Part shown: positions 50,149-58,784 of the stretch, in pieces
Layout: every line of letters starts with the position of its first letter
Numbering within the stretch: the stretch's first letter is position 1
Assembly: GCF_037658235.1 (NCBI RefSeq)
Contig: NZ_JBBJLN010000003.1
Coordinates: 186,001 to 250,000, forward strand
DNA length: 64,000 bases
Reading direction: 5' to 3'
Source of the DNA: Yunchengibacter salinarum
Lineage (GTDB): Bacteria > Pseudomonadota > Alphaproteobacteria > Sphingomonadales > Kordiimonadaceae
Position numbers and translations under genes: made by a program
Notes under the pieces: generated by a model
Databases searched by the model: none
What the model saw: the letters and a program-made list of their open reading frames with translations, nothing else
What the model was told of the DNA's origin: nothing

Positions 50149-50419
50149 GCCTGTTTCTCCCTCGGCCCGCCTTGGTCGGGCTGGCTCCTCCACATTCACG
50201 GATTATGTCAAATTTGCTGCGTAATTGGCTGTCGAAGTTTGGCGCTTTACGCAATCTTAAGACATGGTGTGTGGGCAATTATGAAATGATGCAACGATCC
50301 AAGCGATGCGCGATAATATGCTGCAACGCAACAGAAAAGCGCCGTCCCGCGCCGTGGGGAAAGCGCTATGATATGGCGAAACACAGGAAAACACATGAAG
50401 CATGAAGGGAGGGTAGCCC
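50149..50419. promoter_or_regulatory. divergent AT-rich region between the oxidoreductase and VOC genes
   Basis: 271 bases, AT-richer than the surroundings from about 50200 to 50345. A CATAAT-like -10 toward the oxidoreductase and GATAAT toward the VOC gene are visible, without clear -35 boxes. A spaced inverted repeat GCGTAA (50219) / TTACGC (50247) may be a regulator site. No gene is seen inside. Confidence 0.35.
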
Positions 50420-50818
50420 GTGAAAATGAACCAGGTGACGGTGCCCAGCACCGATATTGCCCGCTCCAAAGCCTTTTATGAAGGGCTGGGGCTCAGGCTG
50501 ATCGTGGATACGCCGCATTATCTGCGGTTCGAGTGCCCGGAAGGCGGCGCCACCTTTTCCTGTGCGCTGACGGATCAGGCGCCGGACGGAGCCGGGCCGT
50601 CCGTGAAGGTCTATTTCGAATATGACCGCGACAGGCTGGACCGGGAAGCCGCCCGGCTGGTGGCGGCGGGCTATGTGATCGACCAGATGCCCGCCGACCA
50701 GCGCTATCTGTGGCGCGAAGCCCGCCTGCGCGACCCGGACGGCAATCATCTTGTTCTCTACCACGCCGGCGAAAACCGCCGCTTCCCGCCGTGGCGGGTG
50801 AGTGAGGAAAGTGCGTAG
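50420..50818 (+). CDS. VOC (glyoxalase/bleomycin-resistance fold) family protein
   Basis: 132 residues with a GTG start behind AGGGAGGG; ATG two codons later is the alternative. A single-chain beta-alpha-beta-beta-beta repeat: VTVPSTDIARSKAFYEGLGLR and RLRDPDGNHLVLYHAGENRRFPPWRV. The usual first metal-binding His is absent (Gln/Val at that place), so the metal site may be changed or lost. No substrate can be named. Its stop is 15 bases from the convergent ivd stop. Confidence 0.85.
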   Translation: MKMNQVTVPSTDIARSKAFYEGLGLRLIVDTPHYLRFECPEGGATFSCALTDQAPDGAGPSVKVYFEYDRDRLDREAARLVAAGYVIDQMPADQRYLWREARLRDPDGNHLVLYHAGENRRFPPWRVSEESA

Positions 50819-50832
50819 GGGTGAGCCGGGCC

Positions 50833-52002
50833 TCACCGCGTTTCGTTGAAGAGTTCCCGGCCTATCAGCATTCGGCGGATTTCGGATGTGCCGGCGCCGA
50901 TTTCATAGAGCTTGGCGTCGCGCCAGATGCGGCCTGTGGGGTATTCGTTGATATAGCCGTTGCCGCCCAGCGCCTGAATGGCCTGGCTGGCCACTTCGGT
51001 GGCCCGTTCGGCGCTGTACAGGATGCAGCCCGCCGCGTCCTTGCGGGTGGTCTCCCCCCTGTCGCAGGCGTCCGCCACCGCATAGACATAGGCGCGGCAG
51101 GCGCCCCATGTGCTGTACATGTCGGCGATCTTGCCCTGCATGAGCTGGAACATGCCGATGGGCTGGCCGAACTGCTCCCGCTCGTGCACATAGGGCACCA
51201 CCACGTCCAGACAGGCGCGCATCAGGCCCAGCGGCCCGCCGGACAGCACCACCCGTTCATAATCCAGGCCGGACATCAGCACCTTCACCCCGTCGCCGGG
51301 CCTGCCCACCACATTTTCATCGGGCACGAAGCAGTCGTCGAACACAAGCTCGCAGGTGTTGGAGCCGCGCATCCCCACCTTGTCCAGCTTCTGGGCGGTG
51401 GAAAAGCCGTCCATGCCCTTTTCGATCAGAAAGGCGGTGATGCCCCGGCTGCCGGCGTCCGGGTCGGTCTTGCCATAGACCATCAGCACGTCCGCGTCCG
51501 GCCCGTTGGTAATCCACATCTTGGAGCCGGTGAGCCGGTAGCCGCCGTCCACCCGCGCGGCCTTCAGCTTCATGCCCACCACGTCGGAGCCCGCACCCGG
51601 TTCCGACATGGCCAGCGCCCCCACATGCTCCCCGCTGATCAGTTTGGGCAGATATTTGTCCCGCTGGGCGTCAGTGCCGTTCAATACGATCTGATTGACG
51701 CACAGATTGGAATGGGCGCCATAGCTCAGCCCCAGCGACCCGCTGGCGCGGCTGATTTCCTCCATGGCCACCACATGGGCCAGATAGCCCATTTCCGCGC
51801 CGCCATATGCGGCAGGCGCCGTCAGGCCCAGCAGGCCCAGTTCGCCGAGCCGCGGCCACAGGTCCCGCGGGAAGCTGTTGGTCTCGTCGATTTCCGCCGC
51901 GCGCGGGGCGATTTCGTCCGCCGCGAACCGGCTGACCATATCGCGCAGCATCTTGATGTCTTCGTCATGCCCGAAGGTGAGATGCGGAAATTCATAGGCC
52001 AT
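50833..52002 (-). CDS. ivd: isovaleryl-CoA dehydrogenase
   Basis: 389 residues, FAD enzyme converting isovaleryl-CoA to 3-methylcrotonyl-CoA in leucine breakdown. Seen: MSEPGAGSDVVGMKLKA, KMWITNGPDADVLMVYGK, the Ivd-specific catalytic Glu in GLDYERVVLSGGPLGLM, and QALGGNGYINEYPTGR. It is the last gene of the four-gene liu operon, 18 bases after the biotin-carrying carboxylase subunit gene. The context makes it isovaleryl- rather than short-chain acyl-CoA specific. Confidence 0.96.
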   Translation of the reverse strand: MAYEFPHLTFGHDEDIKMLRDMVSRFAADEIAPRAAEIDETNSFPRDLWPRLGELGLLGLTAPAAYGGAEMGYLAHVVAMEEISRASGSLGLSYGAHSNLCVNQIVLNGTDAQRDKYLPKLISGEHVGALAMSEPGAGSDVVGMKLKAARVDGGYRLTGSKMWITNGPDADVLMVYGKTDPDAGSRGITAFLIEKGMDGFSTAQKLDKVGMRGSNTCELVFDDCFVPDENVVGRPGDGVKVLMSGLDYERVVLSGGPLGLMRACLDVVVPYVHEREQFGQPIGMFQLMQGKIADMYSTWGACRAYVYAVADACDRGETTRKDAAGCILYSAERATEVASQAIQALGGNGYINEYPTGRIWRDAKLYEIGAGTSEIRRMLIGRELFNETR

Positions 52003-52020
52003 TGCGGGTATTCCTTGTGT

Positions 52021-54069
52021 TCAGTCGCTGTCGTTATCTCTGTCGTTGTCGAGAACGGTCAGAAGGTCGGCGCCGTCCGCCACCTGATCGCCGGGGGCGA
52101 CGCTCAGCCCATCCACCACGCCGTCACGGGGGGCCTTCAGGGTCTGTTCCATCTTCATGGCTTCCATCACCAGAAGCGGGTCGCCCGCCGACACGCGGTC
52201 GCCATTGGCCACATGCACGCTCAGCACCTTGCCCGGCATGGGGGCGGTGACGCTGCCGGGGGCATCCATGGCCGCCAGATCGGTGCTGGTGGGGCGCAGA
52301 CGGGCCAGCGCAACGGTGCGCGCCTGATCCACCAGCCACACCCGATCCGCCGTGATATGGGCAAAGACCGCGCGGCGGTGGCCGTCCAGCACAAGGGTCA
52401 GCCGGGCGCCGTCCCAATGCTCGATCCGCGCGGCCTTTGTGGTGCCGTCCGCGCAGGCGGCCAGCAGGCTGCCGTCCCGCCGGTGGGTCAGGTGCACGGG
52501 GTGTTCCGCGCCGTCTTCAAGGAAGCGCAGGGTTTGTGTATGTGCCCGGCCCGGCCAGAAGGCATCGCGCACCGCGAACGGGTGGTCGCCTTCCCGTGCG
52601 CGGCGGGCCGCGATCACGGCCAGCGCGGCCAGGATATAATCGGTGTCGGTGATGGTCCGCTGCGGGATCAGGGCGTCCCGGTGGCGCGGGATGAAGCCGG
52701 TGTCCAGGTCGCCCGCGCGAAAGGCGGGATGGTCCAGGGCCGCCGCCAGAAAATCCCGATTGGTGGTCAGGCCCGCCACGGGGCTTGCCGCGATCAGGGC
52801 GAGCAGGCCATTGATGGCGGCCTGCCGATCTGGCCCATGGGCGATCAGCTTGGCGATCATGGGGTCGTAATGAATGGTGATCGCGTCGCCCGCGCGCACG
52901 CCCGCATCCACCCGCTGGCCCGGTGACAGGGGGCGGGCGGGGTCGAACAGGGCCAGCGTGCCGGTGGCGGGCAGAAAGTCGCTGGCCGGGTCTTCGGCAT
53001 AAAGCCGGGCTTCCACGGCGTGGCCGCCGGTCTCCGCGCGCGCTTCGATCGCCTGCTGGTCCAGGGTCAGGGGATGGCCTTCCGCCACGCGGATCTGCCA
53101 CGCCACCAGGTCTTCCCCCGTGACCATTTCCGTCACCGGGTGTTCCACCTGAAGGCGGGTGTTCATTTCCATGAAATAGAAGGGCGCGTTTTCGGTGCCG
53201 TCCGCCACGTCCATGATGAATTCCACCGTGCCCGCGCCGCTATAGCCGATGGCCGCGCCCGCCTTGACCGCCGCTTCGCCCATGGTGCGGCGCAGGTCCG
53301 GATCGATGCCGGGGGCGGGGCTTTCCTCGATCACTTTCTGGTGGCGCCGTTGCAGGGAGCAGTCCCGCTCGTTCAGATGGACCACGCGGCCATGGCGGTC
53401 CCCCATGATCTGCACTTCGATATGGCGGGGTTTCTCGATCAGCTTTTCCAGCAGAAGATCGCCATTGCCGAAGCTGCTCTCCCCCTCCCGCCGGGCGGCG
53501 GCGATCGCGCTGTCAAGCTCTTGAGGCGTGTGCACGGCGCGCATCCCCTTGCCGCCGCCCCCGGCCACGGCTTTCACCAGCAGGGGATAGCCGATGCGCG
53601 CCGCTTCCGCCGTCAGGGTGGCGGCGGACTGGTCCACGCCGTGATAGCCGGGCACCACGGGCACGCCCGCGTCTTCCATGCGGTGCTTGGCCGCACCCTT
53701 CAGCGCCATGGCGTCCATCGCCTCGGCGCTGGGGCCGATGAAGATGATGCCGGCGTTTTCCGCCGCACGGGCGAAGTCCGGGTTTTCCGACAGAAAGCCA
53801 TAGCCGGGGTGGATGGCATCCGCGCCCGTGGCCCGTGCCGCCGCCAGCACCGCCGCCTGATCCAGATAGCTTTCCCCCGCCGGGGCGGGGCCAAGGCGGA
53901 CGGCTTCATCCGCCTGCATCACATGCTGGCTTGCGGCATCCGCATCGGAATAAACGGCGATGGTGTGAATGCCCAGCGCACGGCAGGTGCGCATGATGCG
54001 CACGGCGATTTCGCCTCGATTGGCCACCAGAAGGCGGCGAATGGGGGTGATGGGGGGCAGGGCCGTCAT
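52021..54069 (-). CDS. liuD: 3-methylcrotonyl-CoA carboxylase, biotin-containing alpha subunit
   Basis: 682 residues. Biotin carboxylase domain (about 1-450) with ANRGEIAVRIMRTCRALG, ATP-grasp GGGGKGMR, EMNTRLQVEHPVTE, then a linker domain and a C-terminal biotinyl domain with biotin-accepting Lys639 in VMEAMKMEQ. It partners with the beta subunit encoded at 54879-56486. Its start codon overlaps the hydratase stop by four bases (ATGA). The neighbourhood supports methylcrotonyl- rather than propionyl-CoA carboxylase. Confidence 0.95.
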   Translation of the reverse strand: MTALPPITPIRRLLVANRGEIAVRIMRTCRALGIHTIAVYSDADAASQHVMQADEAVRLGPAPAGESYLDQAAVLAAARATGADAIHPGYGFLSENPDFARAAENAGIIFIGPSAEAMDAMALKGAAKHRMEDAGVPVVPGYHGVDQSAATLTAEAARIGYPLLVKAVAGGGGKGMRAVHTPQELDSAIAAARREGESSFGNGDLLLEKLIEKPRHIEVQIMGDRHGRVVHLNERDCSLQRRHQKVIEESPAPGIDPDLRRTMGEAAVKAGAAIGYSGAGTVEFIMDVADGTENAPFYFMEMNTRLQVEHPVTEMVTGEDLVAWQIRVAEGHPLTLDQQAIEARAETGGHAVEARLYAEDPASDFLPATGTLALFDPARPLSPGQRVDAGVRAGDAITIHYDPMIAKLIAHGPDRQAAINGLLALIAASPVAGLTTNRDFLAAALDHPAFRAGDLDTGFIPRHRDALIPQRTITDTDYILAALAVIAARRAREGDHPFAVRDAFWPGRAHTQTLRFLEDGAEHPVHLTHRRDGSLLAACADGTTKAARIEHWDGARLTLVLDGHRRAVFAHITADRVWLVDQARTVALARLRPTSTDLAAMDAPGSVTAPMPGKVLSVHVANGDRVSAGDPLLVMEAMKMEQTLKAPRDGVVDGLSVAPGDQVADGADLLTVLDNDRDNDSD

Positions 54070-54866
54070 GCGCCGGTCTCCCCGTCTGCGGCCCAGCGGG
54101 CCTTGCGTTTTTCCAGAAAGGCGTCGATCCCCTCGCGGGCCTCATCGCTGGTGCGCCGCTCGGCGATGCGATGGGCGGTCAGCTTTTGCAGGCCCGGCCC
54201 CAGCGGCGCGCCGTCCACCTCCCGGATCAGATGCTTGGCGGCGCTGACCGCGCCGGGGGCATTGCCCAGCAGGGCCGCGATCCAGCCCTGTGCGGTGGCC
54301 TCTGCCGCGTGCCGGTCCTCGGCCACATGGTGCACCAGCGACAGGGCGTGCGCCGTTTCGGCGGTGAAGATTTCACCGGTCAGGAAATAGCGCCGCGCCT
54401 GCCGGGCGCCCATGGCGGCCACCACATAGGGGCTGATGGTGGCCGGGGTCAGACCCAGCTTCACTTCCGAAAAGGCGAATCTGGTGCCCGCCACCGCCAC
54501 CACCATGTCGCTGGCGGCCACCAGCCCGGCGCCGCCGCCCATGGCCGCGCCGTGCACCAGCGTGATGACGGGTGTGTCGCAGGTGGCCATGGCGTGCAGC
54601 ATTTCGGCAAGCCCCACGGCGTCCGCCTGGTTGTCGTCCAGCGACATGTCCGCCGCGCGGCGCATCCAGGCCAGGTCCGCGCCCGCGGAAAAGGTCTTGC
54701 CCTCGCCGGACAGCAGAATGGCCCGCACATCGGGGTCCGCCCCCAATGTCTCGAACGCCTGCTTCAGATCCCGGATCAGGGCATCGTTGAAGGCGTTGCG
54801 CACATCAGGCCGGTTCAGCCTCAGGCGGGCGACGGGGCCGTCAATTTCGGTGATCAGGTCGCTCAT
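54066..54866 (-). CDS. liuC: enoyl-CoA hydratase/isomerase family, probable methylglutaconyl-CoA hydratase
   Basis: 266 residues, crotonase fold. Oxyanion segments LSGEGKTFSAGADLAWM and VHGAAMGGGAGLVAASDMVV; the C-terminus EGIDAFLEKRKARW is typical. In this operon it most likely hydrates 3-methylglutaconyl-CoA to HMG-CoA. It lies between the two carboxylase subunit genes, the standard liu order. HMG-CoA lyase is not encoded in the window. Confidence 0.93.
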   Translation of the reverse strand: MSDLITEIDGPVARLRLNRPDVRNAFNDALIRDLKQAFETLGADPDVRAILLSGEGKTFSAGADLAWMRRAADMSLDDNQADAVGLAEMLHAMATCDTPVITLVHGAAMGGGAGLVAASDMVVAVAGTRFAFSEVKLGLTPATISPYVVAAMGARQARRYFLTGEIFTAETAHALSLVHHVAEDRHAAEATAQGWIAALLGNAPGAVSAAKHLIREVDGAPLGPGLQKLTAHRIAERRTSDEAREGIDAFLEKRKARWAADGETGA

Positions 54867-54878
54867 GGCCGGTCTCCC

Positions 54879-56486
54879 TCACATGCGGAACACGCCGAAG
54901 CGGGTCAGGGTGATGGGGGCATTGTCGGCGGTTGCAAGCGCCAGCCCCATGACGCGGCGGGTGTCCATCGGGTCGATCACGCCGTCATCCCACAGCCGGG
55001 CGCTGGCGTATTCGGGCTTGCCCTGGGCATCATAGCTGTCGCGGATCGGCGCCTTGAAGGCGTCCTCATCCGCCGCCGACCAGCTTTCGCCGCGCGCTTT
55101 CATGCCGTCGCGCTTGACGGTGGCCAGCACATTGGCGGCCTGTTCCCCGCCCATCACGGATATCCGGGCATTGGGCCACATGAACATCAGCCGGGGCTGA
55201 TAGGCCCGGCCACACATGCCGTAATTGCCCGCCCCGAAGCTGCCGCCGATCAGGACGGTGAATTTGGGCACATTGGCGCAGGCCACGGCGGTGACCATCT
55301 TGGCGCCGTCGCGCGCAATGCCGCTGTTTTCATATTTACGGCCCACCATGAAGCCGGTGATGTTCTGCAGGAACAGCAGGGGAATGCCCCGCTGGCAACA
55401 CAGTTCCACGAAATGGGCGCCCTTGAGCGCGCTTTCGGAAAACAGCACCCCATTATTGGCCACAATGCCCACCGGATAGCCCCAGATATGGGCAAAGCCG
55501 CAGACCAGGGTTTCGCCATACAACTTCTTGAATTCGTCAAAGGCGCTGTCGTCCACGATGCGGGCGATGATTTCCCGCACGTCGAAAGGCTGGCGGCTGT
55601 CTTTCGGGATCAGGCCGTACAGCTCTTCCGGGTCCAGCCGGGGCGGCTTTACCGCGTTGCGGGGCAGGGAGCGGGCCGGGCGGTGATTCAGTCTGGCCAC
55701 GGCGTCGCGGGCAATGCCCAGCGCGTGGGCGTCGTCCTGCGCCAGATGATCCACCACGCCGGATGTGCGGGCGTGCACATCGCCGCCGCCCAGATCCTCG
55801 GCGCTCACATCCTCCCCGGTGGCGGCCTTTACCAGCGGCGGGCCGCCCAGAAAGATGGTGCCCTGATTGCGCACGATGATGCTTTCGTCCGCCATGGCGG
55901 GCACATAGGCCCCGCCCGCCGTGCAACTGCCCATGACCACGGCGATCTGCGGGATGCCTTCAGCCGACATGGTGGCCTGATTGTAGAAGATGCGGCCGAA
56001 ATGGTCCCGGTCGGGGAACACCTCGTCCTGCCGGGGCAGGTTGGCGCCGCCGCTGTCCACCAGATAGATGCAGGGCAGGCGGTTTTCCCGCGCGATTTCC
56101 TGCGCGCGCAGATGCTTTTTCACGGTCAGCGGATAATAGGTGCCGCCTTTTACCGTGGCGTCATTGCACACGATCATGCATTGCACGCCAGAAACCTGCC
56201 CGATGCCGGTGATCAGGCCCGCGGCGGGCACCTCCTCGTCATAGACACCAAAGGCGGCAAGCTGCGACAGTTCCAGAAAGGGGGTGCCGGGGTCCAGCAG
56301 CATGGCCACCCGCTCCCGCGGGAGCAGCTTGCCCCGACCCACATGCTTTTCACGGGCGCGGGCGCTGCCGCCAAGGGCGATCCGGTCCAGCGTGTCCGTC
56401 AGGTCCGCCACAAGGGCGCGCATGTGCGCCTCATTGGCCTGAAACCCCGGATCGGTACGGTTTATATCGGATGTGAGATGGGCCAC
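54879..56486 (-). CDS. liuB: 3-methylcrotonyl-CoA carboxylase, beta (carboxyltransferase) subunit
   Basis: 535 residues, standard length. Carboxyltransferase: GSARAREKHVGRGKLLPRER, YLVDSGGANLPRQDEVFPD, CTAGGAYVPAMADE, NITGFMVGRKYENSG, GSFGAGNYGMCGRAY. It carboxylates 3-methylcrotonyl-CoA using carboxybiotin from the alpha subunit. First gene of the minus-strand operon liuB-liuC-liuD-ivd, divergent from a LysR-type regulator gene 102 bases away. Confidence 0.96.
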   Translation of the reverse strand: MAHLTSDINRTDPGFQANEAHMRALVADLTDTLDRIALGGSARAREKHVGRGKLLPRERVAMLLDPGTPFLELSQLAAFGVYDEEVPAAGLITGIGQVSGVQCMIVCNDATVKGGTYYPLTVKKHLRAQEIARENRLPCIYLVDSGGANLPRQDEVFPDRDHFGRIFYNQATMSAEGIPQIAVVMGSCTAGGAYVPAMADESIIVRNQGTIFLGGPPLVKAATGEDVSAEDLGGGDVHARTSGVVDHLAQDDAHALGIARDAVARLNHRPARSLPRNAVKPPRLDPEELYGLIPKDSRQPFDVREIIARIVDDSAFDEFKKLYGETLVCGFAHIWGYPVGIVANNGVLFSESALKGAHFVELCCQRGIPLLFLQNITGFMVGRKYENSGIARDGAKMVTAVACANVPKFTVLIGGSFGAGNYGMCGRAYQPRLMFMWPNARISVMGGEQAANVLATVKRDGMKARGESWSAADEDAFKAPIRDSYDAQGKPEYASARLWDDGVIDPMDTRRVMGLALATADNAPITLTRFGVFRM

Positions 56487-56551
56487 TTTGCTTGCGCTCC
56501 CTCCCCGTTGAACGCGGTGTGATGCTTGTGATCATAGGCCCGCTAGTGATA

Positions 56552-56579
56552 TTGGTAAAATCGAAGAGAAAAATATAAC
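56552..56579 (+). promoter_or_regulatory. possible promoter in the liuB-lysR divergent region
   Basis: TTGGTA, 16 bases, TATAAC, read toward the LysR gene. It would leave almost no 5' leader before the ATG at 56589, so translation may start at 56595 or be leaderless. The surrounding AT-rich 40 bases probably also hold the regulator's binding site. Confidence 0.4.
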
Positions 56580-56588
56580 CCATAGAAG

Positions 56589-57500
56589 ATGTCTATGTTC
56601 GACCTGTATCTGCTGAAATATTTTCTGGCCGTGGTGGAAGCGGGCAGCTTCACCCGCGCGGCGGAGACGGTCTATGTGACCCAGCCCACATTGTCCGCCG
56701 GGATCAAGAAGCTGGAAGGGCAGTTAGGCTGTGCGTTGTTTGTCCGCTCCAGCCGCCGTGTGTTCCTGACCGATGCGGGCAGCCGCTTCCTGCCGCGTGC
56801 CAAGGCGATCCTGCATGAATGCAATATGGCCGAAGAAGCGGTGGCCCAGGGCATGGGGGGCGCGGTGCTGCGGCTGGGCGTGCTGACCACGCTGGATCAT
56901 CGCCGGGTGGCGGCCATGATCCGCGCCTTTCGGGCAAGCCCGGCCCCGGCCTTCGAGATCGTGGACGGTACCGAGCAGGAGTTGCTGAACCGGCTGGACG
57001 ACCGGTCCATTGATTACGCCCTCAGCCTGCATCGGGGGGAGAGCGCCGACGAGGCCGTTCCGCTTCTTGAGGAAGGCTATGTGTTCGTGCTGGCGCGGGA
57101 TCATCCCCTGAGCGGCCGCCCCCGCCTGATGGCGGAGGATTTGCGGGCCGAGCCCATGGTTGTGCGCAGCCGCTGCGAGGTGCTGTCGGAAACCAGCCGC
57201 TATTTCACCGATCGCAATGTGCGCCCCCGGCTGGCCTATCGCACTGCCAATGACTCCCGCGCGCTGGCCATGGTGGCGGCGGGGGTGGGGGGCACCGTGG
57301 TGCCGGACAGCCTGGTGACGGACGATGTGGCGGCCCGCCCGCTGGATGGTTTCGCTCCCCGTCGCCGTCTGGCGCTTTTTCGGCCCCGATCCGCCTTGCC
57401 GCAGGGGTTGGCCGCTGTTGCCCCGGCCTTTGAGGACCATGTGGCCACCTGTTTTTCCACCGGCGCGATGAACGGCTCGCCGCAGGTCACGCACATTTGA
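56589..57500 (+). CDS. LysR-family transcriptional regulator
   Basis: 303 residues. N-terminal HTH: LLKYFLAVVEAGSFTRAAE, then VTQPTLSAGIKKLEGQLG, followed by the periplasmic-binding-like effector domain. Met at 56595 (MFDLYLLKYF) is an equally good start. It is divergent from liuB, so it is the likely activator or repressor of leucine/isovalerate genes. This differs from the MerR-type LiuR usual in gammaproteobacteria. Confidence 0.93.
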   Translation: MSMFDLYLLKYFLAVVEAGSFTRAAETVYVTQPTLSAGIKKLEGQLGCALFVRSSRRVFLTDAGSRFLPRAKAILHECNMAEEAVAQGMGGAVLRLGVLTTLDHRRVAAMIRAFRASPAPAFEIVDGTEQELLNRLDDRSIDYALSLHRGESADEAVPLLEEGYVFVLARDHPLSGRPRLMAEDLRAEPMVVRSRCEVLSETSRYFTDRNVRPRLAYRTANDSRALAMVAAGVGGTVVPDSLVTDDVAARPLDGFAPRRRLALFRPRSALPQGLAAVAPAFEDHVATCFSTGAMNGSPQVTHI

Positions 57501-57561
57501 GCGCGGCGGTCTTTGAACCGGCGGGTGATCGGCGTATCTGGTAAACCAAAGCCGCATGGTG

Positions 57562-57613
57562 GCGGTATAACGAACGACGTACCAAATACCGCGCCCGCCT
57601 GGAATGTCAGGCG
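57562..57613. promoter_or_regulatory. inverted repeat and leader hairpin upstream of the RND efflux operon
   Basis: Two elements lie in the 143-base gap before the adaptor gene. The first is a 7-bp inverted repeat GCGGTAT (57562-57568) / ATACCGC (57586-57592). The second is a strong hairpin CGCCTG-GAATGT-CAGGCG (57596-57613) just ahead of the ribosome site. They could be a repressor operator and a leader structure; no local regulator gene besides the LysR gene is adjacent. Confidence 0.35.
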
Positions 57614-57643
57614 GCGCGCTGTGTGGTGCTGGAAGGAACAGGT

Positions 57644-58768
57644 ATGACTGTTGGACGTGTAATCCTGATCATGATGGCGTTGGGGCTGGCGGGGCTTGGT
57701 GCCTGGCTGGCCCTGACCGGCACCCCCGGCGGGGGCGGGCCGCGCTGGGGCAATGATGGCGATGGCGCGGTCACGGTCGGCGTGGAGCGTGTCAGCGAAC
57801 GGCGCTTCACCCGCGTGGTGGAAGCGCTTGGCACCACCACGGCACGGGAAAGCGTGACCCTGAATTCCACGGTCACCGATACGGTGGCGGCCATTCATTT
57901 TCAGGACGGCGACCTGGTTGAGAAGGGCGACCTTCTGATCGAGCTGACGGCGGACGAGGAAAAAGCCGAACTGGCGGAGGTGAACGCCGCCATCGCCGAA
58001 GCCGAGCGCCAGTACACCCGGCTGAACGATCTGGTGAAGCAGGGCAATGCCTCGCCCGCCACGCTGGATTCCCAGGGCCGCGAGGTGGCGGAGCTGAAGT
58101 CCCGCCGCGATGCGGTGAAGGCGCGCATTGCCGATCGCCGGGTTCGGGCGCCTTTCGATGGCATTCTGGGCCTGCGCCGGGTCAGCGAGGGCGCCCTGCT
58201 GACCGCCAATACACCGATCACCACCATTGACGCCATTGACCGGGTGAATCTTGATTTCCCGGTGCCGGAAAAGTTCATCGCCACGCTGGCGCCGGGCCAG
58301 ACGGTCAAGGCGGAGGCGGAAGCCTATCCGGGCGAGGTGTTCGAAGGCGTGGTGAAGACCGTTTCCAGCCGGGTGGACCCGGCCACGCGATCCGTGGTCG
58401 TGCGGGCGCAACTGCCCAACCCGGACATGAAGCTGCGCCCCGGTATGCTGATGCGGCTGGATGTGGAAAGCCGGTCCTGGCAGGCGCTTGCCGTGCCTGA
58501 GGAAGCCGTGGTGCCGTCCGGCGGGCGGGAATATGTCTATGTGGTGCGCGGCGACAGTGCCGAGCGGGTGCGGATCGAACTGGGGCTGCGACGGCCCGGA
58601 TATGCCGAGGTGATCAGCGGCCTGGAACGGGGCGATCAGGTGGTCACGGAAGGTACGCTTCGTCTGGGGCAGCAGGGCGTGAAGGTGCGCACCCTTCAGG
58701 CGGAACCGGCGGATGGCCCGGACAGTGGTGAAGCCAGTGGCGGTGCCGCTGGCGGCGCGGCACGGTAA
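57644..58768 (+). CDS. RND efflux periplasmic adaptor (membrane-fusion) protein
   Basis: 374 residues from ATG 57644 after GGAAGGAAC. An N-terminal membrane anchor (about residues 4-25) is followed by a short Gly-rich linker. Then a lipoyl-like/hairpin region (IHFQDGDLVEKGDLLIEL; coiled coil about 100-160; VRAPFDGILGLRRVSEGALL) and beta-barrel/membrane-proximal domains. It links an inner-membrane RND pump to an outer-membrane channel. The pump gene follows after 16 bases; no outer-membrane factor is encoded here. Confidence 0.94.
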   Translation: MTVGRVILIMMALGLAGLGAWLALTGTPGGGGPRWGNDGDGAVTVGVERVSERRFTRVVEALGTTTARESVTLNSTVTDTVAAIHFQDGDLVEKGDLLIELTADEEKAELAEVNAAIAEAERQYTRLNDLVKQGNASPATLDSQGREVAELKSRRDAVKARIADRRVRAPFDGILGLRRVSEGALLTANTPITTIDAIDRVNLDFPVPEKFIATLAPGQTVKAEAEAYPGEVFEGVVKTVSSRVDPATRSVVVRAQLPNPDMKLRPGMLMRLDVESRSWQALAVPEEAVVPSGGREYVYVVRGDSAERVRIELGLRRPGYAEVISGLERGDQVVTEGTLRLGQQGVKVRTLQAEPADGPDSGEASGGAAGGAAR

Positions 58769-58784
58769 GGCGGAAGGAAGCGTC

